NCBI GenBank assembly: GCA_001556995.1 | Contig: LSKF01000047.1 | Span: forward strand, 1 to 64,000 | DNA: 64,000 bases | Source of the DNA: Erythrobacteraceae bacterium CCH12-C2 | GTDB lineage: Bacteria; Pseudomonadota; Alphaproteobacteria; Sphingomonadales; Sphingomonadaceae | Direction: 5' to 3' | Part shown: one piece after another, positions 47,628-55,158 of the stretch | How positions within the stretch are numbered: the first letter of the stretch is position 1 | Layout of the letters: every line of letters starts with the position of its first letter | Notes under the pieces: model-generated | The model's database searches: none | What the model saw: only the letters and a program-made list of their open reading frames with translations | What the model was told of the DNA's origin: nothing | Program-made: the position numbers and the translations under genes

Positions 47628-48305
47628 CTAGAGGAATCGCGTCGAGATCGCGACCGGCGCAACTTGCACCGCACCGGATTTCTCGGCGAGCATTGCAAGC
47701 GCTTCTCGCACATCGGGAGGCACGGGAAGGTTGATCTGCCAGCCGAGCAAGCAGTCATTCCCGAGGACGCCCTTCACCGCGGCCGTGCTGGTTCGCAGTT
47801 CAGGCATGAAGCTGCGTCCAGTCGCATCGGCAATCGCGCTCAGGGCCGCGTGGGTTTCGACAATCTCAAGCGCGGCTCGCTTCTGTCGCAAAGCCAGATC
47901 GGCGACGTGCTCGGCAAGGGCGTCGAAGGCCTTGGCCCGTTCCCGTCCTTCGATCTCGGCAATCTCCTTACGCAGCACATCGGCACGCAGCCTGAGGGGT
48001 TCCAACGCTGATTGCAGAGCGTCCCGCTGCGCTTCGAGCTGCTCGCGTGAGGTCGAGCCTTTAGTCGCCTCCGCAAGCGGCCTGCCGGCGAGGATGGCAG
48101 CCGCCACTACATCGGACTCGGGGCCGCGATAATCCCTTGCCGCATTCGCGAGGCGCTGGATCTCCTGCCGGGTTTCATCATCCTTCGCAGCGACGTTCCG
48201 CACTTCCTCACGCAGCCGTGCAAGCTCGGCGTTGCCCGGCTCGAAATCGATCGCTTCGATCGCGCTGGTGAGCGTGGTAGGCGATTTGGCCTTGGTCCCG
48301 ATCAT
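47628..48305 (-). CDS. Coiled-coil protein, unknown
   Basis: 225 aa. After a flexible N-terminus a long helical stretch runs from about 25 to 150 (NAELARLREEVRNVAAKDDETRQEIQRLANAAR; ALEPLRLRADVLRKEIAEIEGRERAKAFDALAEH), typical of structural or scaffolding coiled coils. The C-terminal part (LLGWQINLPVPPDVREALAMLAEKSG) looks globular. Overlaps the upstream gene stop by ATGA. No homology recognised. Confidence 0.65.
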   Translation of the reverse strand: MIGTKAKSPTTLTSAIEAIDFEPGNAELARLREEVRNVAAKDDETRQEIQRLANAARDYRGPESDVVAAAILAGRPLAEATKGSTSREQLEAQRDALQSALEPLRLRADVLRKEIAEIEGRERAKAFDALAEHVADLALRQKRAALEIVETHAALSAIADATGRSFMPELRTSTAAVKGVLGNDCLLGWQINLPVPPDVREALAMLAEKSGAVQVAPVAISTRFL

Positions 48306-48808
48306 GCTTCACCTCCGATACCGAACCGGGCGCGCATGGCGTCTGCCAGAATGTTGCGCTCGGAGAGTTGGGCAATGATCTTGACGTGATCGAGGTCCGT
48401 CTCGGCAAGCAGCTTCAGCGCCTCGGCGGCTTGGCCACGATGCAAGGCGACCTTGGCCACTTCGGAGATGCGGAACCGTTCCAATTTGCGGGATGCATCG
48501 ACGCCGCGGCTGAAATCCTCACTCACGCCGCTTTTCGGCTTCGGTGCCTGTGCTTTCGGGGCGCTGGTGCTCGTAGCGGGCTTATTGACCTTTGGAGTCG
48601 GCGCACTCGCTGACCTGCTCAAGCTCGCCTCATACTCGGCGTCCCGCGCCTTCACGCTGGCCTTCAGCTTCGCTTCGGCTGCGCGGCGCTCCGGCGACTT
48701 CGAGGCCTCATACCGCGCCGCCGCGCTCGATACGTGGGCGTAGTGCTCCTGCTCGTCATTACGCCTCTCGCGCGCAATCTTCGCGGCGAGGGATTCGTAT
48801 TGGGACAT
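48302..48808 (-). CDS. Charged low-complexity protein, unknown
   Basis: 168 aa from ATG at 48808 with AAAGGA 8 bases before it. The first 75 residues are charged and helix-rich (IARERRNDEQEHYAHVSSAAARYEASKSPERRAAEAKLKASV), then comes an Ala/Pro/Lys linker (about 80-105) and a C-terminal helical part (RISEVAKVALHRGQAAEALKLLAETDLDHVKII). Its stop overlaps the following ATG (ATGA). Function unknown; the basic, Lys/Pro-rich linker suggests nucleic-acid or scaffold binding. Confidence 0.6.
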   Translation of the reverse strand: MSQYESLAAKIARERRNDEQEHYAHVSSAAARYEASKSPERRAAEAKLKASVKARDAEYEASLSRSASAPTPKVNKPATSTSAPKAQAPKPKSGVSEDFSRGVDASRKLERFRISEVAKVALHRGQAAEALKLLAETDLDHVKIIAQLSERNILADAMRARFGIGGEA

Positions 48809-48951
48809 GATCAATCCTTTCGGTTGGGTTGTGGCGTTGGGGACGGTGCCGCGCCGGGTGGCGAGGGTTGCGTGCGATCGATCCGGGCAGGCGCGTGCCA
48901 GCCGGTCGACGTTTCGAATGTTTCGGATGAAGCGCCTATCGCGCCCGTAGA

Positions 48952-49095
48952 TCAGCGATGCGGCTTGCGCAGGCGCTCGACGGGGAAGCGGATAACGTTC
49001 GGCGAATCCGTGACAGCCGGTTGCGGGCGAAGAACGCTTCGACCTAGAGCCATCATGCGTTCGGCATCGGAAAAGGCTTGCAGGGGATGAAGCAT
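48952..49095 (-). CDS. 47-aa conserved-looking small protein
   Basis: MLHPLQAFSDAERMMALGRS then a PNVIRFPVERLRKPHR end, then TGA. AAGGA lies 8 bases before the ATG. The IRFPVERxRxP ending resembles short alphaproteobacterial proteins of unknown role. The remaining gap to the next gene (48809-48951) holds nothing I can support. Too short for a usual ORF filter. Confidence 0.6.
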   Translation of the reverse strand: MLHPLQAFSDAERMMALGRSVLRPQPAVTDSPNVIRFPVERLRKPHR

Positions 49096-49111
49096 TGCCA
49101 AGGTCCTTGCT

Positions 49112-49131
49112 GTGTTGTTCAGGTATAACAC
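49112..49131. promoter_or_regulatory. Inverted repeat upstream of the 47-aa gene
   Basis: GTGTT-gttcaggtat-AACAC, perfect 5-bp arms with a 10-base spacer, 16 bases upstream of the 47-aa start. Read leftwards it contains TTATAC as a possible -10. It may be an operator for a small dimeric regulator. Confidence 0.4.
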
Positions 49132-49155
49132 CTTTTGGCTGGATCGCGAAGGCCA

Positions 49156-50466
49156 TCATGCGGCCTCATCATCATGGCGGGCCGCGCTAGCGGCCGTGTG
49201 ATTAGCTGACTCAGGAAGGTCGTTGAGGTCACATTGAAGTAACATTGAAGTCTCATTGAACTCACATTGAAGTCGACCGCTTTGGTCCAGCATCTCGGGC
49301 GCATTGTTCCGGATCACGCCGGAAAAATACTCGCACCAGTGCCTGCAAAGGTCGATGCGCTCGGCTTGCCATCTGGCCGTGGCGCTAGTCCGGGGGCGAG
49401 CGACAAGCCGCGGAATGCCCCGGATTGCCGCCTTCCGATACATGCGGTCCACTGGCACCCGCCAGCTGTAGGGTGCTTGGTCAAGATGATGATCGAGCTT
49501 GTCAGCATCGCCGGAAAGGGCCAGCCCCGCAGCAATGGCGAGCAGCCCCACAGCGTGTTCGGGAGCGCTCGTGTCCAGCTTGCCTTGGCGCAGCACGCCC
49601 AAGGGATAGATGGCCTGCGCGCCGCTCTGATCGTCTTCCACCACGCTAAGCACGAACTCGACGGCGCCGGCGTCTTGGAGGATCTTCATGCGATCGAAAT
49701 ACCGCGCTGCGTCGTCATCATCGCGTGCTTTGCGGTGGTCATCTGTGACATCGCTGAAGCGCGTCCACTCGCGCCGCCCGGTCGCTGATACGATCGCGGT
49801 TTCGGCAGTCCGGTAGATCACCTTCTCTTCATCGAATGCCTGCCAGATGAAATCCCATGCCGTGCCGCCATTCTCGGGCAGGTCCTGCGCCGCATACATC
49901 TGCGCCAATAGGAGGAAGGCGAGAGGGTCGCGCGCCCTCCGGATCCGCTCCAAAATGCATGGGGTGGCAGTGGGCATCCCGCGTTCATCGCCGACAAGAG
50001 AGAGGGGCAAATAGACCGGCTCAACCTTGCGCTGCTCGATGGCCCGAAAATCAGCATCGAGCCAACCGTCAGCGGCCATCTTCTCGAAGAGCCGCATGTC
50101 TTTCGGCGATGCGGGCGAGTTGCCCCGGCGAGCCCATTCCAAGGCGGTGAAGTAGCCGGGCTTCAAAACGCGTGTTTCGTAGAGCTTGAGTCGGATGCGG
50201 TTCCGGCGCGAGGATTTGTCCTGCCACGATATCACGCCGTCACTCTCGACCCGCGCAAGCTTCTGATCGATCTTGCGCCAGCTCATCGGGATGCGGCGAC
50301 GGATCGGCTCCCGCGTCCAGGAGGAGAGGAGGCCGGTCGCATCAGTGCCCATCGCCATGCACAACAGGATTGCGACCGTGTCGGCGTCATAGCGCAGGCA
50401 CCACTGCCGCAAGGTGGGCAGGTCGACAACGTTGAAGTGCCCTCGGTCTTTCGGTTTCCGGGTCAT
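49156..50466 (-). CDS. Replication-initiator-like protein of the element
   Basis: 436 aa. The N-terminal region (about 20-110: DLPTLRQWCLRYDADTVAIL, then SWRKIDQKLARVESDGVISWQ) looks like a winged helix, and the rest is mixed. The last codons (about 405-425) run over a set of 11-bp DNA repeats, so the coding end doubles as a probable initiator-binding region. Its position beside iterons and the AlpA-type regulator supports a replication role, but no polymerase, primase or helicase motif is seen. Start overlaps the 68-aa gene stop. Confidence 0.55.
   Translation of the reverse strand: MTRKPKDRGHFNVVDLPTLRQWCLRYDADTVAILLCMAMGTDATGLLSSWTREPIRRRIPMSWRKIDQKLARVESDGVISWQDKSSRRNRIRLKLYETRVLKPGYFTALEWARRGNSPASPKDMRLFEKMAADGWLDADFRAIEQRKVEPVYLPLSLVGDERGMPTATPCILERIRRARDPLAFLLLAQMYAAQDLPENGGTAWDFIWQAFDEEKVIYRTAETAIVSATGRREWTRFSDVTDDHRKARDDDDAARYFDRMKILQDAGAVEFVLSVVEDDQSGAQAIYPLGVLRQGKLDTSAPEHAVGLLAIAAGLALSGDADKLDHHLDQAPYSWRVPVDRMYRKAAIRGIPRLVARPRTSATARWQAERIDLCRHWCEYFSGVIRNNAPEMLDQSGRLQCEFNETSMLLQCDLNDLPESANHTAASAARHDDEAA
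49219..49273. repeat. 11-bp iteron array inside the Rep-like gene
   Basis: CATTGAA recurs at 49232, 49243, 49254 and 49265, exactly 11 bases apart (units TCACATTGAAG, TAACATTGAAG, TCTCATTGAAC, TCACATTGAAG). A weaker fifth unit (CGTTGAGG) sits at 49221. Because 11 is not a multiple of 3 the repeats fall in different reading frames, so the protein is not repeated: the conservation is at DNA level, typical of Rep-binding iterons. Confidence 0.7.
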
Positions 50467-50669
50467 GGCTCAGCCCCCTCGCCAGTGAGGTCCACCAGCA
50501 TCAGCCCGCGTTGTTTGGCAACACCCGCCGCGAAGGCTCGGGCTTCCTCCGCATTCGGGAAGAAATGCCCCCTTTCGCGATCGGGCGCGGGCGTTCGCAC
50601 CGTCACCAGCGCAACCGGCTCGGGCAGCGCGGCTTCGATCAGCACAAGCCCGTTGATGCGCGCGCTCAT
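50463..50669 (-). CDS. Small protein, unknown
   Basis: 68 aa (MSARINGLVLIEAALPEPVA...). Overlaps the Rep-like gene start by ATGA and the 50-aa gene stop by ATGA. Contains HFFPNAEEARAFAAGVAKQRG, a short helix with a hydrophobic strand; no known family. Chained translation with its neighbours suggests one operon. Confidence 0.55.
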   Translation of the reverse strand: MSARINGLVLIEAALPEPVALVTVRTPAPDRERGHFFPNAEEARAFAAGVAKQRGLMLVDLTGEGAEP

Positions 50670-50818
50670 TCGCCACCGCCTTCCGCATCCTCGGAATCGG
50701 CGTCCCCGTCGAGCTCATCAAGCAAGGCAAGGATGGCATTGCCGGCGTCGAGAAGGCGCTCGGCGAGATCGCCGATCAAGGCGCGGGTTTCGGGGGGCAT
50801 GGCGGCGGCACTCATCAT
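50666..50818 (-). CDS. Small acidic protein, 50 aa
   Basis: MMSAAAMPPETRALIGDLAE then an LLDAGNAILALLDEL helix and an acidic end EDAEGGGE. The ATG at 50818 overlaps the AlpA-like stop, and the TGA at 50666 overlaps the next ATG. Strongly acidic, helix-forming; unknown role. Confidence 0.55.
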   Translation of the reverse strand: MMSAAAMPPETRALIGDLAERLLDAGNAILALLDELDGDADSEDAEGGGE

Positions 50819-51021
50819 TCACCGCCCCGCACCAGCCGCTCGACCGATTCAGCCGAGACAATCCGGGTCTTCCCCACAAGGCGGGATTCGAGCGTGCCGT
50901 CCGCGATCAGCTCCCACACCCGGGTTAAGCCAATTCCGGTGACGGCAGGGATTTCCTTGGGGCGGTAAGAGAGCCGCTTTAGCGGAGGGCGGGCGCTCGC
51001 CTTGGCATTTTCGGTCTGCAT
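50815..51021 (-). CDS. AlpA-like excisionase/regulator (HTH_17)
   Basis: 68 aa. KRLSYRPKEIPAVTGIGLTRVWELIADGTLESRLVGKTRIVSAESVERLVRG is the MerR-like winged helix of the AlpA/Xis type found with satellite and phage integrases. Such proteins activate integrase-linked operons or act as recombination directionality factors. It is preceded by two 13-bp direct repeats that could be its operator. Confidence 0.82.
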   Translation of the reverse strand: MQTENAKASARPPLKRLSYRPKEIPAVTGIGLTRVWELIADGTLESRLVGKTRIVSAESVERLVRGGE

Positions 51022-51075
51022 TGTGTCTCTCCGTGTTGGTGTGACGGAGGACGGTTTAATCCGGAGTCGCGCTCC

Positions 51076-51102
51076 AAATTAGGGACACGAATTGGGGACA
51101 TC
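51076..51102. promoter_or_regulatory. Two 13-bp direct repeats upstream of the AlpA-like gene
   Basis: AATTAGGGACACG and AATTGGGGACATC follow one another at 51077-51089 and 51090-51102, matching 10 of 13 positions. They lie 56-81 bases before the AlpA start. The single site beside the regulator suggests a tandem operator. Confidence 0.45.
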
Positions 51103-51103
51103 A

Positions 51104-51736
51104 TTAGCGGCGCTTTGGAGGGCGGCCCGGCCGCCTTTTCAGGCCGTGCGCAGCATCTTGGAAACTTACCAGTCTGAATTCGAGCGCCTCACTATCGAAC
51201 CGCACCATAGCGTCACGCTCAAGGCCTGCCTTGAATCGCGTGATCGATTTCTTGACGGTCTCAAAATCATCGCGGTCGCTCTCGATGATTTCCCGATAGA
51301 GCCTCAGGAACGTGGCCTCAAAATCCGCGTCCTGAAAGTCCTCCCCAAGCTCGGCGATGGTGTCGATGAACAAGCTTGTTGCCATCATAGCGCGCTGCAT
51401 TGGTGCATCCCTTTCGCCTGAATTGGGAAGGCAGTAGCCAGCGCGGTAGAGGGCGGCCGCCACCAGTGCCCGACGCTCTCCAATCGAGATTTCATCAGGT
51501 GCGCGGCGCATCGATTGCTCTAATCCGCTTCGCAATTTGTCTTCGTAAACATCGGCAACGATTGCGAGGTCGGCATTTCGGAGTGCATCGAAGAACTTTC
51601 GGTGAGCAGCGAGTGATTTGTTCATCTCAGCGACGGCCGCGGCATTTCTCGCAGGCGGGTCGGCTGGCATTGCTTCAAGGATAGTCTGGAGCTGATTCCA
51701 GGCGGTGAGCAGATCCTCTTTGGCGCTCGGTGTCAT
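51104..51736 (-). CDS. Helical protein with AT-hook-like tail
   Basis: 210 aa, all helical, starting MTPSAKEDLLTAWNQLQTIL. Ends KRRPGRPPKRR, which has the GRP core and flanking basic residues of an AT-hook, usually binding the minor groove of AT-rich DNA. The rest (PPARNAAAVAEMNKSLAAHRKFFDALRNADLAIVADVY) shows no family I recognise. The ATG at 51736 follows GAAGGGAAGCGGG. Probably a DNA-binding helper of the element. Confidence 0.55.
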   Translation of the reverse strand: MTPSAKEDLLTAWNQLQTILEAMPADPPARNAAAVAEMNKSLAAHRKFFDALRNADLAIVADVYEDKLRSGLEQSMRRAPDEISIGERRALVAAALYRAGYCLPNSGERDAPMQRAMMATSLFIDTIAELGEDFQDADFEATFLRLYREIIESDRDDFETVKKSITRFKAGLERDAMVRFDSEALEFRLVSFQDAAHGLKRRPGRPPKRR

Positions 51737-51843
51737 CGGCCCGCTTCCCTTCGCGGCTCCCATGTGAAGGCGGGGCAACGGGTGGGATTCCCGCGTTCGG
51801 ATGGCCGTCCTAGCCCCGCCTCAAGATCAGCCCTTGCGGGCAT

Positions 51844-52158
51844 TCATGCAAGCGCATCCTGTGCAGCAATCGCCTTGAGCCGTTCGATAGCCCGCGCCCG
51901 CTGAATCGGCGGCAAGCGATCCAGCCTCGCCTGAACCCATTCGCAGAAGGCCATGTGCGCGAAGTGCTTGCGCATTTCATCAGCCAACCAAAGCGCGTCG
52001 GCGCGGCTGGCGCAGCGATAGCGCATGTCTTCCTCGCCTTTGCGGCGGCAGACGGTCCACCACTCGGTGCGGTGCCGCTTGCGGACGAAACGACGCTCGG
52101 GCTCAGCGGTGACAATCCAGCGATTGGCAAGGGCGAAGGGCAGGATTTCGGCGCTCAT
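51844..52158 (-). CDS. Small basic protein, unknown
   Basis: 104 aa (MSAEILPFALANRWIVTAEPERRFVRKRHRTEWWTVCRR...). Arg/Trp-rich with CRRKGEEDMRYRCASRADALWLADEMRKHFAHMAF. No domain recognised. It overlaps the upstream 116-aa gene (ATGA) and belongs to the same leftward operon. Confidence 0.55.
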   Translation of the reverse strand: MSAEILPFALANRWIVTAEPERRFVRKRHRTEWWTVCRRKGEEDMRYRCASRADALWLADEMRKHFAHMAFCEWVQARLDRLPPIQRARAIERLKAIAAQDALA

Positions 52159-52505
52159 GATCGGCGCCCCGCTCTCGGATAGGCAAGCGTCCGGGTATCG
52201 CGGGCAACCTGCTCGAAGATCTCCCGAGCTTCGCTGAACCCCCATGCGCCTTCATCAAGGATGATGCGGGCTTTCTGTGCCAGCTGCTCGGCGGTGCTGA
52301 TTGGGAAAAGGATGAATTCCATCAGGGCGGCGTGCTCGGCATCGCAATGCGCGTTCCCCTCTTCTTCTGACAGACCTTCCGGCCGCGCGGGGTCGTAATC
52401 AGCAAGGTCCCATGCCGCTTTGGCGTAGCGCCATGCACGATACAGGCGCTCGAATTCATTGGGGGTTGCGGCTGGGGGCTCAGTCCGTAGTGGTGTCACG
52501 GTCAT
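52155..52505 (-). CDS. Small protein, unknown
   Basis: 116 aa (MTVTPLRTEPPAATPNEFERLYRAWRYAKAAWDLADYD...). Acidic and helical, with HCDAEHAALMEFILFPISTAEQLAQKARIIL in the middle. Placed 67 bases after the integrase stop. No homology recognised. Confidence 0.55.
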   Translation of the reverse strand: MTVTPLRTEPPAATPNEFERLYRAWRYAKAAWDLADYDPARPEGLSEEEGNAHCDAEHAALMEFILFPISTAEQLAQKARIILDEGAWGFSEAREIFEQVARDTRTLAYPRAGRRS

Positions 52506-52572
52506 TTCGATCTCCTACTGATCGGGGTGATAGGGCCAGCGGAGAGACTCGACCTTCCCCGCTGGCCCGTTT

Positions 52573-53820
52573 TCATCGGGCCGGGTGCCCGGTGAACTTG
52601 GGAGCGAAGGGGATGATTTTGCCCCCGTCGCGCAGTGAATCCAGATAGTCAGACCACCATTGGGCCATGGCCACCCGTTCGGCCCAGCGATTGCCGCGGT
52701 CATAGGCAGCGCGGATTTGATCGCTGTCACCATGGGCGAGGGCGCGCTCGATCGCATCGGGGGACCATTTGCCGGATTCGTTCAACAGGGTCGAAGCAGT
52801 CGACCTAAAGCCGTGAGCGGTCACCACTTCCTTGGCATACCCCAGCCGCCGCAAGGCCGCGTTCAAGGTGTTTTCGCTGATCGGGCGGGCAGGGGTGCGC
52901 ACGCTTGGGAAGACGTAGCGGTCCTCGGGGGCGCCGATCGCGCGGGCCTCGCTCAAGATCGCCACGGCCTGCTTGGACAGGGGAACAGCATGCGGACGCC
53001 GCATCTTCATTTTCTCGGCTGGTATCGTCCACACAGCGGCCTCAAGATCGATTTCAGCCCATTCCGCGCGCCGTAGCTCGCCGGGGCGCTGATAGACATG
53101 CGGAGCCAGCCGCAAGGCATGGAGCGTCGACGCGTTGCCCCTGTAGCCATCTATGGCCCGCAACAGGCCCCCCAGCTCGACAGGGTCGAGAATGGCGGCG
53201 CGGTGCGAAGTCTTCGGAGCGAGCAAGGCGCCCCGCAAATCGCGGCTGGGGTCGGACGTGAGCCGAGCGGTTGCGACGGCATGGCGCAAGACGGAGCCGG
53301 TGAATTGCAAGGCTCGGCGGGCGCTTTCCAACTTCCCGCGCGCTTCGATCTTGCGGACAGCGGCGAGAATGTCGCTAGGGATGATGTCGGCAACCGGGAT
53401 CCGGCCAATGGTCGGCTTCAACTCGGCGAGCAGCCATTCCGCCTTCGCCCTTGTCGCATCGGACCATGGCCGGTCACCGTCTCGGCAGCGTTTGCTGATG
53501 TATTCGGCCGCCACAGTCTCAAAGGTGTTTTCGGCATTCACCAGCGAGCGGGCCTTGCGGCGCTGCTTTTCGAGCGAAGGGTCTTTGCCGTCTGCGATCA
53601 TCTGGCGGGCATGGTCGCGGCCCTTCCGTGCATCGGACAGGCTCACCTCGGGATAGGTGCCAAGCCCCAGCTTCTTCTCGCGACCTGCAATGCGATACTT
53701 GAGCCGCCAGAGCTTGCCCCCGGTTGGCTGCACCAGGAGGAACAGGCCAAGCGAATCTCCGAGCTTATAGGGCTTCGCGCGCGGCTTGGCGGTGCGGCAT
53801 TGCAGGTCCGTGAGCGGCAT
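52573..53820 (-). CDS. int: Tyrosine-type integrase (DUF4102/P4 type)
   Basis: 415 aa. The N-terminus MPLTDLQCRTAKPRAKPYKLGDSLGLFL is the DUF4102 domain of P4/CP4-57-type integrases. The core-binding domain is at about 95-190. The catalytic domain has Arg in YQRPGELRRAEW, Lys in AEKMKMRRPHAVPL, HGFRSTAST (His and Arg box), AHGDSDQIRAAYDRG (Tyr nucleophile). It catalyses integration and excision at the tRNA target. It is adjacent to and reads away from the tRNA-Thr gene, as is usual for tRNA-integrating elements. Confidence 0.96.
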   Translation of the reverse strand: MPLTDLQCRTAKPRAKPYKLGDSLGLFLLVQPTGGKLWRLKYRIAGREKKLGLGTYPEVSLSDARKGRDHARQMIADGKDPSLEKQRRKARSLVNAENTFETVAAEYISKRCRDGDRPWSDATRAKAEWLLAELKPTIGRIPVADIIPSDILAAVRKIEARGKLESARRALQFTGSVLRHAVATARLTSDPSRDLRGALLAPKTSHRAAILDPVELGGLLRAIDGYRGNASTLHALRLAPHVYQRPGELRRAEWAEIDLEAAVWTIPAEKMKMRRPHAVPLSKQAVAILSEARAIGAPEDRYVFPSVRTPARPISENTLNAALRRLGYAKEVVTAHGFRSTASTLLNESGKWSPDAIERALAHGDSDQIRAAYDRGNRWAERVAMAQWWSDYLDSLRDGGKIIPFAPKFTGHPAR

Positions 53821-53851
53821 TCTGGGGGCCTTTTCGATTCCACTTCAGAAG

Positions 53852-53873
53852 TGGCCCCCGTATCTGGCCCCCA
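53852..53873. repeat. TGGCCCCC pair near the right end
   Basis: TGGCCCCCG at 53852-53860 and TGGCCCCCAAAT from 53865, 13 bases apart, plus inverted TCTGGGGGC at 53821 and 53942. They lie between the integrase start and the tRNA, in the place of an attP arm region. The same words are near the left end. Confidence 0.5.
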
Positions 53874-53986
53874 AATCTTTCGGCTGTCAATGGCGCGATG
53901 CGAATTAATCCGAACGAATGACCCATGGAAATGCTCGGCTTTCTGGGGGCTGAGCGGTGGGGATCGGGTTGCATCGGAGGGGGAGA

Positions 53987-54062
<76 letters not shown>

Positions 54063-54152
54063 ACAGGGCTTGAAGTGGCGCGCCCTAACGCCAATCGACC
54101 CCGCCCTCAAGTAGCGGAATCGAAGATGGCCACAGGCCAACCGGTAGGGCGA

Positions 54153-55037
54153 TCAAAACGCCCCGAATGTCCATCCCTCTGTTCGGGCAATTGGCGGTGT
54201 GAGCGCAGGCGGATGCCACAGATCGCGGTTGCTATGCACCTGCCGCAGCCATGCGGCGGTCAGCAGCGCGTCGGCGGAGTGATCGTCGATCGCGCCATCG
54301 CCTGCCACGGGCGGTGATCCGAGCCGGTCCAGCGCATCGTTCAAGGCACCATAGCTGCGCACCTTGGTAGCCGTGCCGGTCACGCCGCCCATGCGCGCCG
54401 CGACCGAGGTGTAGATTCCGGTGATGACCGAGCCTTGCTTCGGCAGTGGGTCTATCGGCCACACTGGCACCCGGCCGCCGAGGCGGTGGAGCATCCGCAT
54501 CCCCGTCAGGCTCGACTTGCCGACCTGCGCTGCGCCGACGAGGTTGAAGTTGCTCACCGGCCGCACGCCGCTCGCCCGCTGGGCGGTCTCGGCAAGGCGG
54601 AAGCGGCCTTCGCGGGTGGCGGCCCCGGACAGGAGGAAGCGGTCGCCTTGCGCGTCCTTGCCGTGGCGGAAGTAACGCGCGGCTTCGGGGTGGGTGACGA
54701 AGCTTCCCGCCTCCAGATGCGGATCATCGGTGCAGAGGCGGTCGATCAGCGCCCACAATCCGCGCGCATCGGCGGGCGAGGCATCCCAGCCAGGAAAGAA
54801 CGCGCCAGCATCGGCAAAGGGCAGGGAAATGCCGAGATCGAGCCCCACCAGCGTTGGCGTTTCGAGGCCTGCGAGCAGTGCCAGCACCTCGCCGCGCGCC
54901 CAGCCCTTGGGATCAGGCGGGGGCAGAAGTGTTGGCGCGCCGCCTTCGGCCTTGGCGAGCGCAACAGCGATGCCCCTTTGCCGGGGGCCTTTCGCTCCTG
55001 ACCAATCCACCGCGAGGAAGTGGGTGAAGCGGGTCAC
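54153..55037 (-). CDS. DUF429 family protein
   Basis: 294 aa. HFLAVDWSGAKGPRQRG at the start is the DUF429 strand with conserved Asp, followed by VGLDLGISLPFADAG and RFRLAETAQRASGVRPVSNF, and late SADALLTAAWL. These form an RNase H-like fold seen in predicted nucleases. Starts with GTG at 55037. Cytosolic; function unknown. Separated from rarA by a palindromic repeat. Confidence 0.78.
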   Translation of the reverse strand: MTRFTHFLAVDWSGAKGPRQRGIAVALAKAEGGAPTLLPPPDPKGWARGEVLALLAGLETPTLVGLDLGISLPFADAGAFFPGWDASPADARGLWALIDRLCTDDPHLEAGSFVTHPEAARYFRHGKDAQGDRFLLSGAATREGRFRLAETAQRASGVRPVSNFNLVGAAQVGKSSLTGMRMLHRLGGRVPVWPIDPLPKQGSVITGIYTSVAARMGGVTGTATKVRSYGALNDALDRLGSPPVAGDGAIDDHSADALLTAAWLRQVHSNRDLWHPPALTPPIARTEGWTFGAF

Positions 55038-55046
55038 GTCCTAAAC

Positions 55047-55138
55047 CCGTTCGTGCTGAGCTTGTCGAAGCACTGCTTTTTCTTCTTCACCATCGCAGAA
55101 AAAGAACGGCAGCCTTTCGACAAGCTCAGGGCGAATGG
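55047..55138. repeat. Sphingomonad palindromic repeat (family 1), copy 5
   Basis: CCGTTCGTGCTGAGCTTGTC ... CTTTCGACAAGCTCAGGGCGAATGG, between rarA and the DUF429 gene. The right arm has two mismatches to the usual end. Confidence 0.85.
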
Positions 55139-55158
55139 TGCGGGGTGTTTGTGCTCCG

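Noticed and set aside
48809..49159. N-terminal extension of the 168-aa gene to 49159
   Set aside because: The extension has no SD near its ATG, shows shadow-like composition, and overlaps the 47-aa gene. The ATG at 48808 has AAAGGA upstream.
49219..49273. Possible CRISPR array at the 11-bp repeats
   Set aside because: Units are 11 bp without spacers of separate sequence, only four to five copies, and inside a coding end; no cas genes. Iterons explain it better.
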